DNA from: Algoriphagus locisalis | GTDB taxonomy: Bacteria; Bacteroidota; Bacteroidia; Cytophagales; Cyclobacteriaceae | NCBI RefSeq assembly: GCF_900116615.1 | Contig: NZ_FPBF01000005.1 | Location: forward strand, 69,552 to 133,551 | Length of the DNA stretch: 64,000 nucleotides | Reading direction: 5' to 3' | Shown: piece by piece, positions 1 through 8,320 of the stretch | Position numbering within the stretch: position 1 is the stretch's first letter | Layout: every line of letters begins with the position of its first letter | The notes under the pieces: generated by a model | The model's input: only the letters and a program-made list of their open reading frames with translations | Databases searched by the model: none | What the model was told of the DNA's origin: nothing | Program-made: the position numbers and the translations under genes

Positions 1-537
1 CTATACCACATTTGCAACGTCGGACTGCAACCCGTGGGATTTCCAATCTGGATTTATGCCAACTGCTAACCGCCACCCGAAACTTCCGTTTCCATCTTGC
101 TGGCAATACGCTTCCGCCTCCGAAAGACGACTACGGGCCAGCGCTGGTGAACAAATATCTCTTTAAAACCTAGGGTTGAAACCCTAGGCTATTAAAAAGG
201 CCGTGGGCATGAACGATATTGGAAAAGTGGCTACAAATAACCTACCTGCCAAAGGCATCATCACTGCAACTCCTCCCATTTTAAATTTCTAATCAAGCTC
301 TTCCTTCGGTCGTATTCTGTCATCCAGAGGCTGAAGATGAACTGTTTACCCAACCACGCCATCAATTAATGGAGACAGCAATGGCCAGAAGGGAAGGAAA
401 TTACATTATCAGAATTTATAGAATTATTTAGTTTACCTAGCATATACAGCACATTTAGTGCAGACCGCACATTCAATTGATAGCCAATGTGATAAACCTG
501 AATTTTCCTGCATGTTTAACCTAAAACCCATATACAT
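1..537. other. Gene-free leader region with repeat debris
   Basis: I see no convincing coding region here. The first 160 bases are GC-richer and look like worn interspersed-repeat sequence. A palindrome of the REP type follows at 169-188. From about 240 to 537 the DNA becomes AT-rich and leads into the first gene. No terminator or promoter stands out. Confidence 0.5.
169..188. repeat. REP-like palindrome
   Basis: The arms CCTAGGGT and ACCCTAGG form a perfect 8-bp inverted repeat around a short TGAA-type loop. Short palindromes of this kind are common intergenic repeats in Bacteroidota. It lacks a T tract, so it is unlikely to be a terminator. Confidence 0.5.
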
Positions 538-1284
538 ATGGCAAAACAAACAGGAATAATTACACTGAAAGGTCCAGTAGGAAGATTGTCTTTTTACAAG
601 ACCAGAGATGGCTATCTGGCCCGGGAAAAGGGCGGGGTAGAAAAATCCAGGATTATGAATGATCCTCGGTATGCGAGAACCCGCGAGAATATCCGGGAGT
701 TCACCGACAATGCCAACTCCTCCAAATTACTCAGGGATGCCCTGCGTCCTGTGATCTCGAAAATTGGGGATACCCGATTGAATCTCCGAATCACTAGAGC
801 TATGATGAAAGTGCTGAAAGCAGATCTCGTGAATGTGAGAGGAGATAGAAAGGTGAGAGAAGGGGATTGGAATCTGATGAAGGATATGGAGATGAACGCT
901 GCATCCTCCCTCGGAAGTACCCTTTTCTTTGATATCAGTCAGAGCGATACAGCAGCAGCCTTCGAAATTGGTTTACCGGCTTATACTCCTCAGGATTTAA
1001 TAGCCATTCCGGAAGGGGCAACCCACTACCGGATCACCGCAACGGGTGTGGGGCTGGATTTTGAGCAGGGAACACGGTCTTTGGTAAGTGCTTCCACTGG
1101 CTCAATTACAGTTTTGAATCCGGCATTGCCACAGACCCTCACAGTGGATAAAACCCAGTTGAGCGGAACCCACTTTGTTTTTGTGCTAAGTGTGGAATTT
1201 ATCCAGCAGGTCAACAGCGTTGAGTACTCCCTGAATAATGGGGCTCATAATGCTGCCAAAATTCTGGGCGTAGCTACGGTCTAA
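538..1284 (+). CDS. Conserved hypothetical protein, 248 aa
   Basis: The protein begins MAKQTGIITLKGPVGRLSFY and its first ~115 residues are strongly basic (R/K-rich, with RARTREN-like stretches), followed by a more neutral, beta-rich C-terminal half. The N-terminal style resembles a family of unknown function I associate with Bacteroidota, but I cannot name a Pfam domain. There is no signal peptide or membrane segment, so it should be cytoplasmic. It lies one base before the DUF5675-like gene and is probably cotranscribed with it and the small membrane protein after it. The basic first half would fit nucleic-acid binding, but this is only a guess. Confidence 0.7.
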   Translation: MAKQTGIITLKGPVGRLSFYKTRDGYLAREKGGVEKSRIMNDPRYARTRENIREFTDNANSSKLLRDALRPVISKIGDTRLNLRITRAMMKVLKADLVNVRGDRKVREGDWNLMKDMEMNAASSLGSTLFFDISQSDTAAAFEIGLPAYTPQDLIAIPEGATHYRITATGVGLDFEQGTRSLVSASTGSITVLNPALPQTLTVDKTQLSGTHFVFVLSVEFIQQVNSVEYSLNNGAHNAAKILGVATV

Positions 1285-1285
1285 A

Positions 1286-1834
1286 ATGAGACTGGTACTT
1301 CACAGAAAGTACAAAGCAACAGTTACCCTTGGGAGATTATTTCTCGGGCAGAAGCAGCTCTGCTTCACCCGGGAGCCTCCCAAGGCCTGCTTTGATACTG
1401 GGAAAACCTGTCTGGAAGAAGGGGTTTATGAGTTGGAACACGGCCTAGGTCTGTGTCTTCACAGACCGAAAAGTGCAATAATAGAAGGACTCAACCGCCT
1501 CGGTTCTTGTCTCCACGAACCGATAAGTTGCATGGAAGAAGGAGTCTATGAGCTAGAAGCTATTCATTCTGAGGCAAAAGGATGGGAGGTAGGAGTTGAA
1601 GAAAAAGGAAAGATCTCCAGTTACCCAGGAGATGAAAAGCTGGAATCCTACTCCATCTATCCAGTCACCAGCTATAGAGCTGATGGTACTCCTCTGTTCA
1701 CCAAACTGGCCTTCCTGCAATTGATGGAAAGGCTAGAGCTTGAATGGGAGCGGGGGGAAGTGGTAGAGTTACAGATTGTATCGGAAGGAATTCCTTATCT
1801 ATTGGAATCATGTCTGGAGCAGAGCTACTCTTAA
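1286..1834 (+). CDS. DUF5675-like protein, 182 aa
   Basis: The start MRLVLHRKYK...LGRLFLG..LCFT and the later C(L/M)EEGVYELE motif resemble the DUF5675 pattern (basic beta strand, then CIPxGxYEL). The C-terminal part (LAFLQLMERLELEWERGEVVELQIV) also fits that family's end. At 182 aa it is longer than my recollection of about 120-140 aa, and the EEGVYELE motif occurs twice (about residues 47-54 and 85-92), suggesting an internal duplication. Many cysteines lie in residues 29-83. DUF5675 has no settled function and is often seen near phage-like or secretion-associated genes. Its 3' end overlaps the next gene by 25 bases, indicating translational coupling. Confidence 0.65.
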   Translation: MRLVLHRKYKATVTLGRLFLGQKQLCFTREPPKACFDTGKTCLEEGVYELEHGLGLCLHRPKSAIIEGLNRLGSCLHEPISCMEEGVYELEAIHSEAKGWEVGVEEKGKISSYPGDEKLESYSIYPVTSYRADGTPLFTKLAFLQLMERLELEWERGEVVELQIVSEGIPYLLESCLEQSYS

Positions 1835-2031
1835 GTCTGGCCGGGGTGGTGACGATGATGCTGCTTTCGGTGATCGCTTACTTTCTAAAGCTGCTGATCG
1901 AGGATACCCGGCAGCTGAGGGATGAGTTGGCCAAGCTGAAGGAGCTCTTTATCCGATTGGAAGCCGAGCAGGCTTTGATGAAAACGGTCATGCAGCGAAG
2001 CCGCAGTCCGCCTAAGAGGAAAAGCATTTGA
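1810..2031 (+). CDS. Small membrane-anchored coiled-coil protein, 73 aa
   Basis: I chose the ATG at 1810 because it gives MSGAELLLSLAGVV and a clean transmembrane helix (about residues 5-27), followed by a charged heptad-like helix (DELAKLKELFIRLEAEQAL) and a basic tail. An earlier in-frame ATG at 1744 would add 22 residues overlapping the upstream gene and no recognisable feature. Size and topology resemble small holin-like or spanin-like membrane proteins, but nothing proves such a role. It overlaps the DUF5675-like gene. Confidence 0.6.
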   Translation: MSGAELLLSLAGVVTMMLLSVIAYFLKLLIEDTRQLRDELAKLKELFIRLEAEQALMKTVMQRSRSPPKRKSI

Positions 2032-2037
2032 ATAATG

Positions 2038-2137
2038 CGTCATTGCGAGAAGGCTGAAAGCCGACGTGGCAATCTCATTGTATTTGGCACTTCAAAGGTT
2101 GAGACTGCCGCGGCTCGTACCTCACCTCGCAGTGACG
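2038..2137. repeat. Palindromic interspersed element with CGTCATTGCGAG ends
   Basis: The left end CGTCATTGCGAG and right end CTCGCAGTGACG are inverted repeats matching at 11 of 12 positions. The 100-bp interior (GGCAATCTC... GAGACTGCC) also pairs partly, so the element can fold into one long hairpin. Similar sequences occur between genes in many bacteria. Here it separates the small coiled-coil gene from the next small gene. Confidence 0.65.
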
Positions 2138-2198
2138 GTGCTTTGATCCAACACCCGTCATCGGTCATCGGTCATCCGACATCCGACACCGGTCTCCA

Positions 2199-2233
2199 TA
2201 ACACTTAACACTTAACATTTTAACACTTAACAT
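2199..2233 (+). repeat. Short direct repeats of ACACTTAACA type
   Basis: The unit (AC)ACTTAACA occurs three to four times in about 35 bases just upstream of the ATG at 2241. Immediately before it is a low-complexity stretch of CGGTCATC/CCGACATC units (about 2157-2190). The repeats could be slippage products in the leader; no function is evident. Confidence 0.5.
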
Positions 2234-2240
2234 TCCAACC

Positions 2241-2492
2241 ATGAACATACTCACAGAAGTAAAACAACGCGCCACAGCGCCCACACCGCCCTTTTTTCAA
2301 AAGGTAAAAAAGGCAGGATTGATCATCGCCGCCATCGGCACTGCTGTACTCACAGCACCCGGTACGGTTCCGGCTATATTGCTGACTTATGCAGGTTATG
2401 CAATTACAGCTGGTACTGTCCTGGTCAGCATCTCCCAGCTCACTGTGGATGAGCAGAGGTTGGAAGAGAAGTTGATGGCTACGGTTCAGTAA
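2241..2492 (+). CDS. Small hydrophobic protein of unknown function, 83 aa
   Basis: The protein starts MNILTEVKQRATAPTPPFFQ and contains two adjoining Gly/Ala-rich hydrophobic segments (about residues 27-42 and 45-66), predicted as a membrane hairpin, followed by an acidic tail. It resembles small Bacteroidota proteins of unknown function that I cannot name. It is the last gene of the 0.5-2.5 kb group and is followed at once by a strong terminator. Confidence 0.55.
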   Translation: MNILTEVKQRATAPTPPFFQKVKKAGLIIAAIGTAVLTAPGTVPAILLTYAGYAITAGTVLVSISQLTVDEQRLEEKLMATVQ

Positions 2493-2513
2493 AGTGTATT
2501 GATTTTATAATGC

Positions 2514-2546
2514 AAAACCCGGACAGAAATTCTGTTCGGGTTTTTT
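2514..2546 (+). terminator. Rho-independent terminator
   Basis: A 10-bp stem (AACCCGGACA with TGTTCGGGTT, one G-U pair) and short loop are followed by six T residues. It ends the transcription unit of the small gene at 2241. Confidence 0.85.
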
Positions 2547-2613
2547 ATCCTTAGGTTTTAAATGTCTATAAATATTTGATATTCATGCTTTTAAGTTTTT
2601 ATTTTTAAAAAAA

Positions 2614-2767
2614 ATATGTATATCCGCTTTCTTACTAGTAAAGAGATAATAGCAGTATAGAATTTGGTTAACTCTAGAATTGAGGCCGCTTTGGTCTTCG
2701 GTCATTGGTCTTCCGACCAGATTAGCGAAGGATCTAAGGTGACTGGCATCATTGCGGATAATCATAT
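2614..2767 (+). repeat. MITE-like repeat, copy 1 (short form)
   Basis: The ends ATATGTATATCCGC and GCGGATAATCATAT form a 14-bp imperfect terminal inverted repeat. The interior holds GGTCTTCGGTCAT-GGTCTTCCGACC and GGTGACTGGCATCATT, shared with the other five copies in the window. At 154 bp it is the short form, without the two GC-rich hairpin modules. It lies directly downstream of the ECF sigma gene and has no coding capacity of its own. Confidence 0.8.
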
Positions 2768-2816
2768 AAACAAAATACTCAAGTTTATCTAAGTGTCAAA
2801 CAAACAGAAGCGCGTC

Positions 2817-3395
2817 TCAATTAAAAAGTAAAATTAACGCAAGTACTATACTTAGCACGTTGGTTTTTTGCAAAGCATCTCTGAAGGTATGTAAAGCTAA
2901 GTTGAGGTGGTTTTCTACGGTCTTTGTAGATATCCCTAATTCATCCGAAATTTCCTTATGTGAAAGACCTTTGATCCTTGAGAGTTCAAATACTTCCCTT
3001 CTGCGTTCGGGTAGGTCAAGAAGAGTCTCATCCAGCATATTTTTTAGATCCTTGTAATCCATGTCCTCTTGGACATTATTGCATGGCACGATCAAACTCA
3101 TCTGATATTCCTGAGTAGCCCGGAGTTTGATCTTCTTTTTGAATTCATCAATAATTATATTTTTGCTTATCTTATAAATATAGGAGTTGAGATTTTTTTC
3201 TGAATCCAACATAGTTCTACTCAACCATAATTTGACAAATACCTCTTGGGTGATCTCTTCCGCATCTGACTCAGCTAGCCCGTACTTTCTGCAGAATAGG
3301 AAAATTTTCTTATGAAATAATTCATATATCCCGTCAAACGCTCCTTTGTCGCCTTGCTTCAAACTACATACAAGGTTCTTGATGTGCTGATCCAT
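2817..3395 (-). CDS. ECF-type RNA polymerase sigma factor, FecI-like, 192 aa
   Basis: Region 2 is visible in EITQEVFVKLWLSR (about residues 48-61) and region 4 in ELGISTKTVENHLNLAL (helix-turn-helix, about residues 150-170). Such sigma factors direct transcription of an adjacent TonB-receptor operon when released by their anti-sigma partner. The gene is divergent from the FecR gene, with 214 bp between them. The protein ends in a hydrophobic tail (VLSIVLALILLF), a feature I recall in some Bacteroidota members. The likely targets are the SusC/SusD genes at 4.8-10.1 kb; this is inferred from neighbourhood. Confidence 0.92.
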   Translation of the reverse strand: MDQHIKNLVCSLKQGDKGAFDGIYELFHKKIFLFCRKYGLAESDAEEITQEVFVKLWLSRTMLDSEKNLNSYIYKISKNIIIDEFKKKIKLRATQEYQMSLIVPCNNVQEDMDYKDLKNMLDETLLDLPERRREVFELSRIKGLSHKEISDELGISTKTVENHLNLALHTFRDALQKTNVLSIVLALILLFN

Positions 3396-3609
3396 AAAAC
3401 TTGGAATTGTCTAAAAACTTTGAAAATGAAAGGCGATATGATTGAAATTATTTTTTGAATATAAGAAAAGTAAGCTAAAAATTTTACTGAACATGATATT
3501 TAAACACTATTTTATTGCAATATGGGGGTTAGACAAGGGTAAGCATGTTTTTTTTTAAAACCCTTTGGGGGCATGCTATCTTTTTTCAGTACTACTAAAA
3601 ACAAGTAAA

Positions 3610-4662
3610 ATGAACCCGGAATTAGTAAAAAAATTCTTTGAAGGGAAATGCAGCCCAGAAGAAGTACATCAGGTGTTGATCTGGATCAATTCAGAGGATG
3701 GAGCTATGGATCTAGAGGATGAGTTAGAAAAATTCGAGGGTACAGAAAATGCAAATTCGATCAGAAGTAAAGCAATGCTGGAAAAGATCCATCAACGTAT
3801 TATGGATTCTGAAAATGAATTATCTCCTAAGAGAAAAGCCAAGGTAAGAAGTCTGAAGGATCAGACTAAACCAACAACTACTTTTTTTCATAAATGGAAA
3901 TTAGGAGTAGCTGCATCAATTATACTCACTATGGTTGCTTCTGCGGTTTGGTTGTTTTCGAGTCGAAGAGAAGTTCATTCAGAAGCAAATGTTCCAGCTC
4001 AAATTGAATACCTGACTAGGGTGACCCAGGCAGGGGAGAAGTTAACTCTTAAACTGAATGATGGAAGTGTGATTCAGATGAATTCAAATAGTAAAGTACG
4101 GTTTCCGAAGTCATTTTCAGAAAATAGCAGAGATGTGTACATGCAAGGGCAGGTTTTCTTTGATGTGCAGCGTGATGAAAGCAAACCATTTCTTGTGCAT
4201 TCTAAAGGGCTGGTCACTAGTGTATTGGGCACTTCCTTTTCCATTCAGGAAGATTCGATTTCCCAGTTTAGTCAGGTGGCAGTGCTTATAGGAAAAGTAA
4301 AAGTTTCAAAGTCTGAAGAGGAAGGTAGGTCTGGGGAAAGCCTTGGGCTATTTCTAGAGCCTATGGATGCCGCTAGGTTTGATGGAACACAAGGGTCCTT
4401 AGAGCAGATCAAGGTAGATTATGACCAAGCATTTGCTTGGAAAGATAATGTGATAGTTTTCCGCGATGCATCATTTGATGAAGTCATCAGAAGATTGGAG
4501 AATTGGTATGGAGTGAGTTTCCAACAGAATCGAGAGTTTAAAAACCAAAAAGAATACACGGGGAACTTTGATAACCAATCTCTTGAAGACGTATTGATTG
4601 GACTTTCCTTCACGTATGATTTCCAATTTGAGATAAATAAATCAACAATAATCATTCATTAA
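3610..4662 (+). CDS. FecR-family anti-sigma factor / signal transducer, 350 aa
   Basis: The ATG at 3610 (MNPELVKKFFEG) gives a typical FecR N-terminus; an upstream in-frame ATG at 3565 would add an unlikely hydrophobic 15-mer. Residues 1-90 form the cytosolic sigma-binding part, residues 98-118 one transmembrane helix, residues ~125-250 the periplasmic FecR domain (LNDGSVIQMNSNS, GQVFFDVQRDESKPF), and the end (FDEVIRRLENWYGV) a DUF4974-type domain expected to meet the STN domain of the receptor. It passes the signal of an occupied receptor to the sigma factor at 2817-3395. Confidence 0.92.
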   Translation: MNPELVKKFFEGKCSPEEVHQVLIWINSEDGAMDLEDELEKFEGTENANSIRSKAMLEKIHQRIMDSENELSPKRKAKVRSLKDQTKPTTTFFHKWKLGVAASIILTMVASAVWLFSSRREVHSEANVPAQIEYLTRVTQAGEKLTLKLNDGSVIQMNSNSKVRFPKSFSENSRDVYMQGQVFFDVQRDESKPFLVHSKGLVTSVLGTSFSIQEDSISQFSQVAVLIGKVKVSKSEEEGRSGESLGLFLEPMDAARFDGTQGSLEQIKVDYDQAFAWKDNVIVFRDASFDEVIRRLENWYGVSFQQNREFKNQKEYTGNFDNQSLEDVLIGLSFTYDFQFEINKSTIIIH

Positions 4663-4797
4663 AAAAAGTGCCTATGCAGATATGAAAAAGCTTACAAACA
4701 AAAAGACCATCGATCAAAGCTGGATTTTGCCGTGCAGCGATGACCAATGATCTAATTGATTACAGACAACAAATTATTATCTATAAACAGGATTATT

Positions 4798-7700
4798 ATG
4801 AAGTCAAAGTTACTGAAAAAAATTGTAACCATGGGAAAATATGCCTTTCTCGGAATGGTACTTCAGTGCTTCTTTTTAAGCACTCTCTTGGCTAGCGAAA
4901 GCAGTGGTCAGACAAAAATGGAAGAAGTTTTTGTCACCATTCATCAAAAGCAATTGCCTATAAATGAAGTCTTCCAAAAAATAGAAAGTGAAACGGATTT
5001 CTTGTTTTCCTTCAGGAAACAGGATATCAAAGGTTCACACTATGCTAATGAGAAAATTGGAGAGAAAATTTCTGTTGAAAGCCTCTTACAGGAAATTTCA
5101 AAGGAATCCAACTTAAAATTTAAACAAGTCAATAATACCATTCATGTAGGTGTTAAGACCACTGAACCCCTAGTCCAAGAGCTGGTGGAAGCTGTATTGG
5201 TCACAGGTACTGTGGTAGATGAAAATCAGCTTCCTATGCCTGGAGTTACCGTCACTGTACGTGGAACTACTACTGGAACGGTCACAGATGTAGATGGTAA
5301 TTTTTCCATAGACGCCCCTGCTGATGGTTCATTGATCTTTTCATTTATCGGTTATGCTAGCCAGACTATAGAGATCGGAAGTCAAAGCATCATCAATGTG
5401 ACCTTAGCAGAAGACACCCAGGCGCTAGATGAGATCATAGTCGTGGGATATGGTACCCAGAAAAAAGTGAATCTAACCGGTGCTATTACAGCTGTAAAAA
5501 CAGATGAAATAAATGATATTCCCGCCACGAATCTTTCCAATACTCTTGCAGGTAGAGCTCCCGGTGTAAATGTCACAGGAACTTCCGGTTTGTCAGGGGC
5601 GTCTTCTTCCATCCGTATTAGAGGGAGCTTTGGTGATCCTTTGTATGTGATAGATGGAATAGTTAGGGATAAGGATGCATTTGATGCGCTGAACGCGAAT
5701 GAAGTAGATAATCTTAGTTTCTTAAAAGATGCTGCTTCAGCTTCTATTTATGGTTCACGTGCAGGAAATGGAGTTGTACTGGTCACTACCAAAAAAGGTA
5801 CTGAACAAAAGATGACAGTTGGATTGCAGACTTCTTATACGATGTACAATCCTACCCAAGAGCTCCTTTCTGATAAAACTACTGCCACCGACGAATTGAT
5901 CTATCAGAATAGAGTCGCGGAATTTTTAGGAACAACGCTTCCAAATGGACCTGAAGAATTCGCCTATTTTGAAAATAGAAGTTATAATGTGAATGACTTT
6001 ATCTGGCAAAACCCTTCCAGTCAAAATTATATTCTAAGTGTAACAGGAGGAAATGACAAACTCACCTACTATTCTATGTTGGGCTTTCTAGGTGAAGAAG
6101 GTGCTTATAAAAGTGTGGACCATGGGAAGTTTAACCTGAGAACCAATGTCTCCGCAAAAATCACGGACAGGATCACTTTGGATCTGAATGTTGCAGCTAC
6201 ACAGCAGAATCATGACCGGTTTTACTGGCCTTTTACTGGCGATGATGATTATGATGTCTCAGATTTATACAGGGTAAGTTTCAACTGGCCAAAGGTATAT
6301 CCTTTCTATACTGAAGCTGACGGTACACCTGCAGATTATGTAACCGACTTTCCTCTGCAGACTCCTATGGGCAGCTGGCAGGCCTGGAGTGTTATTGATC
6401 AGATCGTAGGAGACCGCTACATCAAAACCAGAAAGCGTCAGGTAAACTCAATTTTATCATTAAATATAGATTTGAGTGATGCGATAGAGGGACTTTCCAC
6501 CCGAGTGGTAGGAAGTTATCTGGCAGAGGACTACATGAGAAAAAAGTATCTGACCTATCAGAAAAATTATGTGTTTACCCAGGCAGATCCTGATGGAAAT
6601 AGATTTATTCCGGCTGCGCCTGATCCTAATAATATCAACATCTTTAATTTTAGCCAAAACCAGGAATTTTTGGACTACGAGCTAGAGACCGCCTGGAGTT
6701 ACCAGTTTGATTGGTTTTTAAATTACAATAGAACGTTTGGTAAAAATGGGATTACAGTTATGCTCGTCTATGAGCAGGCAGAAAACGGCGCCTATGGAGC
6801 ATATGCCAGAGCAGAAGATCCTGTGACAAATTACGATCAGGATTTTGTGTACTCTCAAGATGCTGAGCGTAGATATGGCAATGGCTGGGAAGAAATAGGA
6901 GCCAGACAATCATTGATCGGTAGAGCCAATTACAACTTTGATGAGAAGTACATTGCTGAGTTTTCTTTTAGATACGATGGAAACACACTATTTCCAAAAG
7001 GCAACCGCTGGGGATTCTTTCCTTCTGTTTCTGCAGCATGGAGACTGGCAGCAGAGGATTTTATGGCGGGCACTTCCAGCTGGTTGGATGATCTGAAATT
7101 AAGAATGTCTTATGGTACTACAGGTAATGACTTGGATGTAAATAACAACAGAATCAGTCCTTTTTCATTTAGAAATACGTATAGCAATGGAGGTAGTTAT
7201 ATTTTTGGTGATCAACTTTATACCAGCATAAGACCCGGTGCAACTCCTAATCCGAATTTGACTTGGGCAAGTTCAACCACTTATAACCTAGGGTTAGATT
7301 TTGAGTTGATCGATACCAGATTGGTAGGATCCATTGACGCATTCTATAAGCAGGAGGTAAATATATTGGGATCGAGGCTGGTGACCCTTCCCGATAATTA
7401 TGGACAATCACTGGCTCCTGAGAATTATGCCGAAAGATCCTGGAAAGGAGGGGAACTTGCATTGATGTGGAGAGATCAAACTGGAAGCGGAAAACTCAAG
7501 TATTCTTTCTATGGGAATTTGGGTTATGCCCGTGATCAATGGGATAAACTGGATCAGGATCCTATTTTTCTACCTGGCGGCAACCGGGCATCTGAAACCC
7601 AAATCGGTCAGCCTAGTGGAAGAATATTTGGATTGCGTTCGCTGGGTATTATTAGAACCCAAGAGCAGTTGAATTCTCTGTTGGAGTCTGGATTGAAGCA

Positions 7701-8310
7701 ATACGGCCGTGATCCCTATTTGGGAGGTCTATACTTTGAAGATATCAGAGGTGATGGTTTTTCTCCTGGACCTGATGGTAAAATCGATGGAAACGATTTC
7801 CAGCTACTTTCTAATAATGCTACTCCTAGGATAAATTATGGATTTGGCTTTGACCTGGATTGGAACAATTTCTCTTTGAATGCGCATTTCCAGGGAGTAG
7901 GAGTATATGACAGAATTATCAGCAATCAGGAAGGTGCAGGTATGAGACAGCATGGAGGTTCTATAAGACCATATTACCCGATATGGGCAGATGATGTATG
8001 GACCCCAGAAAACCCAGACGGTAAATATCCACGTCCTGTTGGTCAGAATTGGTATGAATCAGGAACAGGTGCTACTTCATTCTGGATCAAAAATGGCGCT
8101 TATCTAAGGTTGAAAAATCTGAATCTGGGCTACAATATCCCAAATAAAGTACTTTCCAACTTTAATATTCTAAGTGCTAAAATTTTCTTTAACGGCACCA
8201 ATTTATTTGCCATATCTGAAGTAAAAGAATTCCAGGACCCTGAGCAGAGAAACTATGATTCCTTTCCTCTAATGAGATCTTTTACCCTTGGTCTTGATGT
8301 TAAATTTTAA
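4798..8310 (+). CDS. SusC/RagA-type TonB-dependent outer-membrane transporter with STN domain, 1170 aa
   Basis: The ATG at 4798 places a lysine-rich start before a signal peptide ending near SESSGQ; an earlier ATG at 4756 is possible. Domains in order are an STN signalling domain (LPINEVFQKIESETDFLFSF), a carboxypeptidase-regulatory-like beta domain (GTVVDENQLPMPGVTVTVRG), a TonB-box-like DEIIVVGYGTQKK, a plug (LYVIDGIVRD) and a long beta barrel ending in aromatic FTLGLDVKF. The STN domain fits regulation through the adjacent FecR/ECF pair. It should form a lidded import complex with the SusD protein 10 bp downstream. The substrate is unknown, as no degradative enzyme adjoins the pair. Confidence 0.95.
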   Translation: MKSKLLKKIVTMGKYAFLGMVLQCFFLSTLLASESSGQTKMEEVFVTIHQKQLPINEVFQKIESETDFLFSFRKQDIKGSHYANEKIGEKISVESLLQEISKESNLKFKQVNNTIHVGVKTTEPLVQELVEAVLVTGTVVDENQLPMPGVTVTVRGTTTGTVTDVDGNFSIDAPADGSLIFSFIGYASQTIEIGSQSIINVTLAEDTQALDEIIVVGYGTQKKVNLTGAITAVKTDEINDIPATNLSNTLAGRAPGVNVTGTSGLSGASSSIRIRGSFGDPLYVIDGIVRDKDAFDALNANEVDNLSFLKDAASASIYGSRAGNGVVLVTTKKGTEQKMTVGLQTSYTMYNPTQELLSDKTTATDELIYQNRVAEFLGTTLPNGPEEFAYFENRSYNVNDFIWQNPSSQNYILSVTGGNDKLTYYSMLGFLGEEGAYKSVDHGKFNLRTNVSAKITDRITLDLNVAATQQNHDRFYWPFTGDDDYDVSDLYRVSFNWPKVYPFYTEADGTPADYVTDFPLQTPMGSWQAWSVIDQIVGDRYIKTRKRQVNSILSLNIDLSDAIEGLSTRVVGSYLAEDYMRKKYLTYQKNYVFTQADPDGNRFIPAAPDPNNINIFNFSQNQEFLDYELETAWSYQFDWFLNYNRTFGKNGITVMLVYEQAENGAYGAYARAEDPVTNYDQDFVYSQDAERRYGNGWEEIGARQSLIGRANYNFDEKYIAEFSFRYDGNTLFPKGNRWGFFPSVSAAWRLAAEDFMAGTSSWLDDLKLRMSYGTTGNDLDVNNNRISPFSFRNTYSNGGSYIFGDQLYTSIRPGATPNPNLTWASSTTYNLGLDFELIDTRLVGSIDAFYKQEVNILGSRLVTLPDNYGQSLAPENYAERSWKGGELALMWRDQTGSGKLKYSFYGNLGYARDQWDKLDQDPIFLPGGNRASETQIGQPSGRIFGLRSLGIIRTQEQLNSLLESGLKQYGRDPYLGGLYFEDIRGDGFSPGPDGKIDGNDFQLLSNNATPRINYGFGFDLDWNNFSLNAHFQGVGVYDRIISNQEGAGMRQHGGSIRPYYPIWADDVWTPENPDGKYPRPVGQNWYESGTGATSFWIKNGAYLRLKNLNLGYNIPNKVLSNFNILSAKIFFNGTNLFAISEVKEFQDPEQRNYDSFPLMRSFTLGLDVKF

Positions 8311-8320
8311 AGAAACTTCA

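Noticed and set aside
3541-3577. AAGCATG/CATGCT inverted repeat as a terminator or operator between the sigma and FecR genes
   Set aside because: The stem is only six bases with a long loop in very AT-rich DNA; it could be chance, and no second copy supports an operator.
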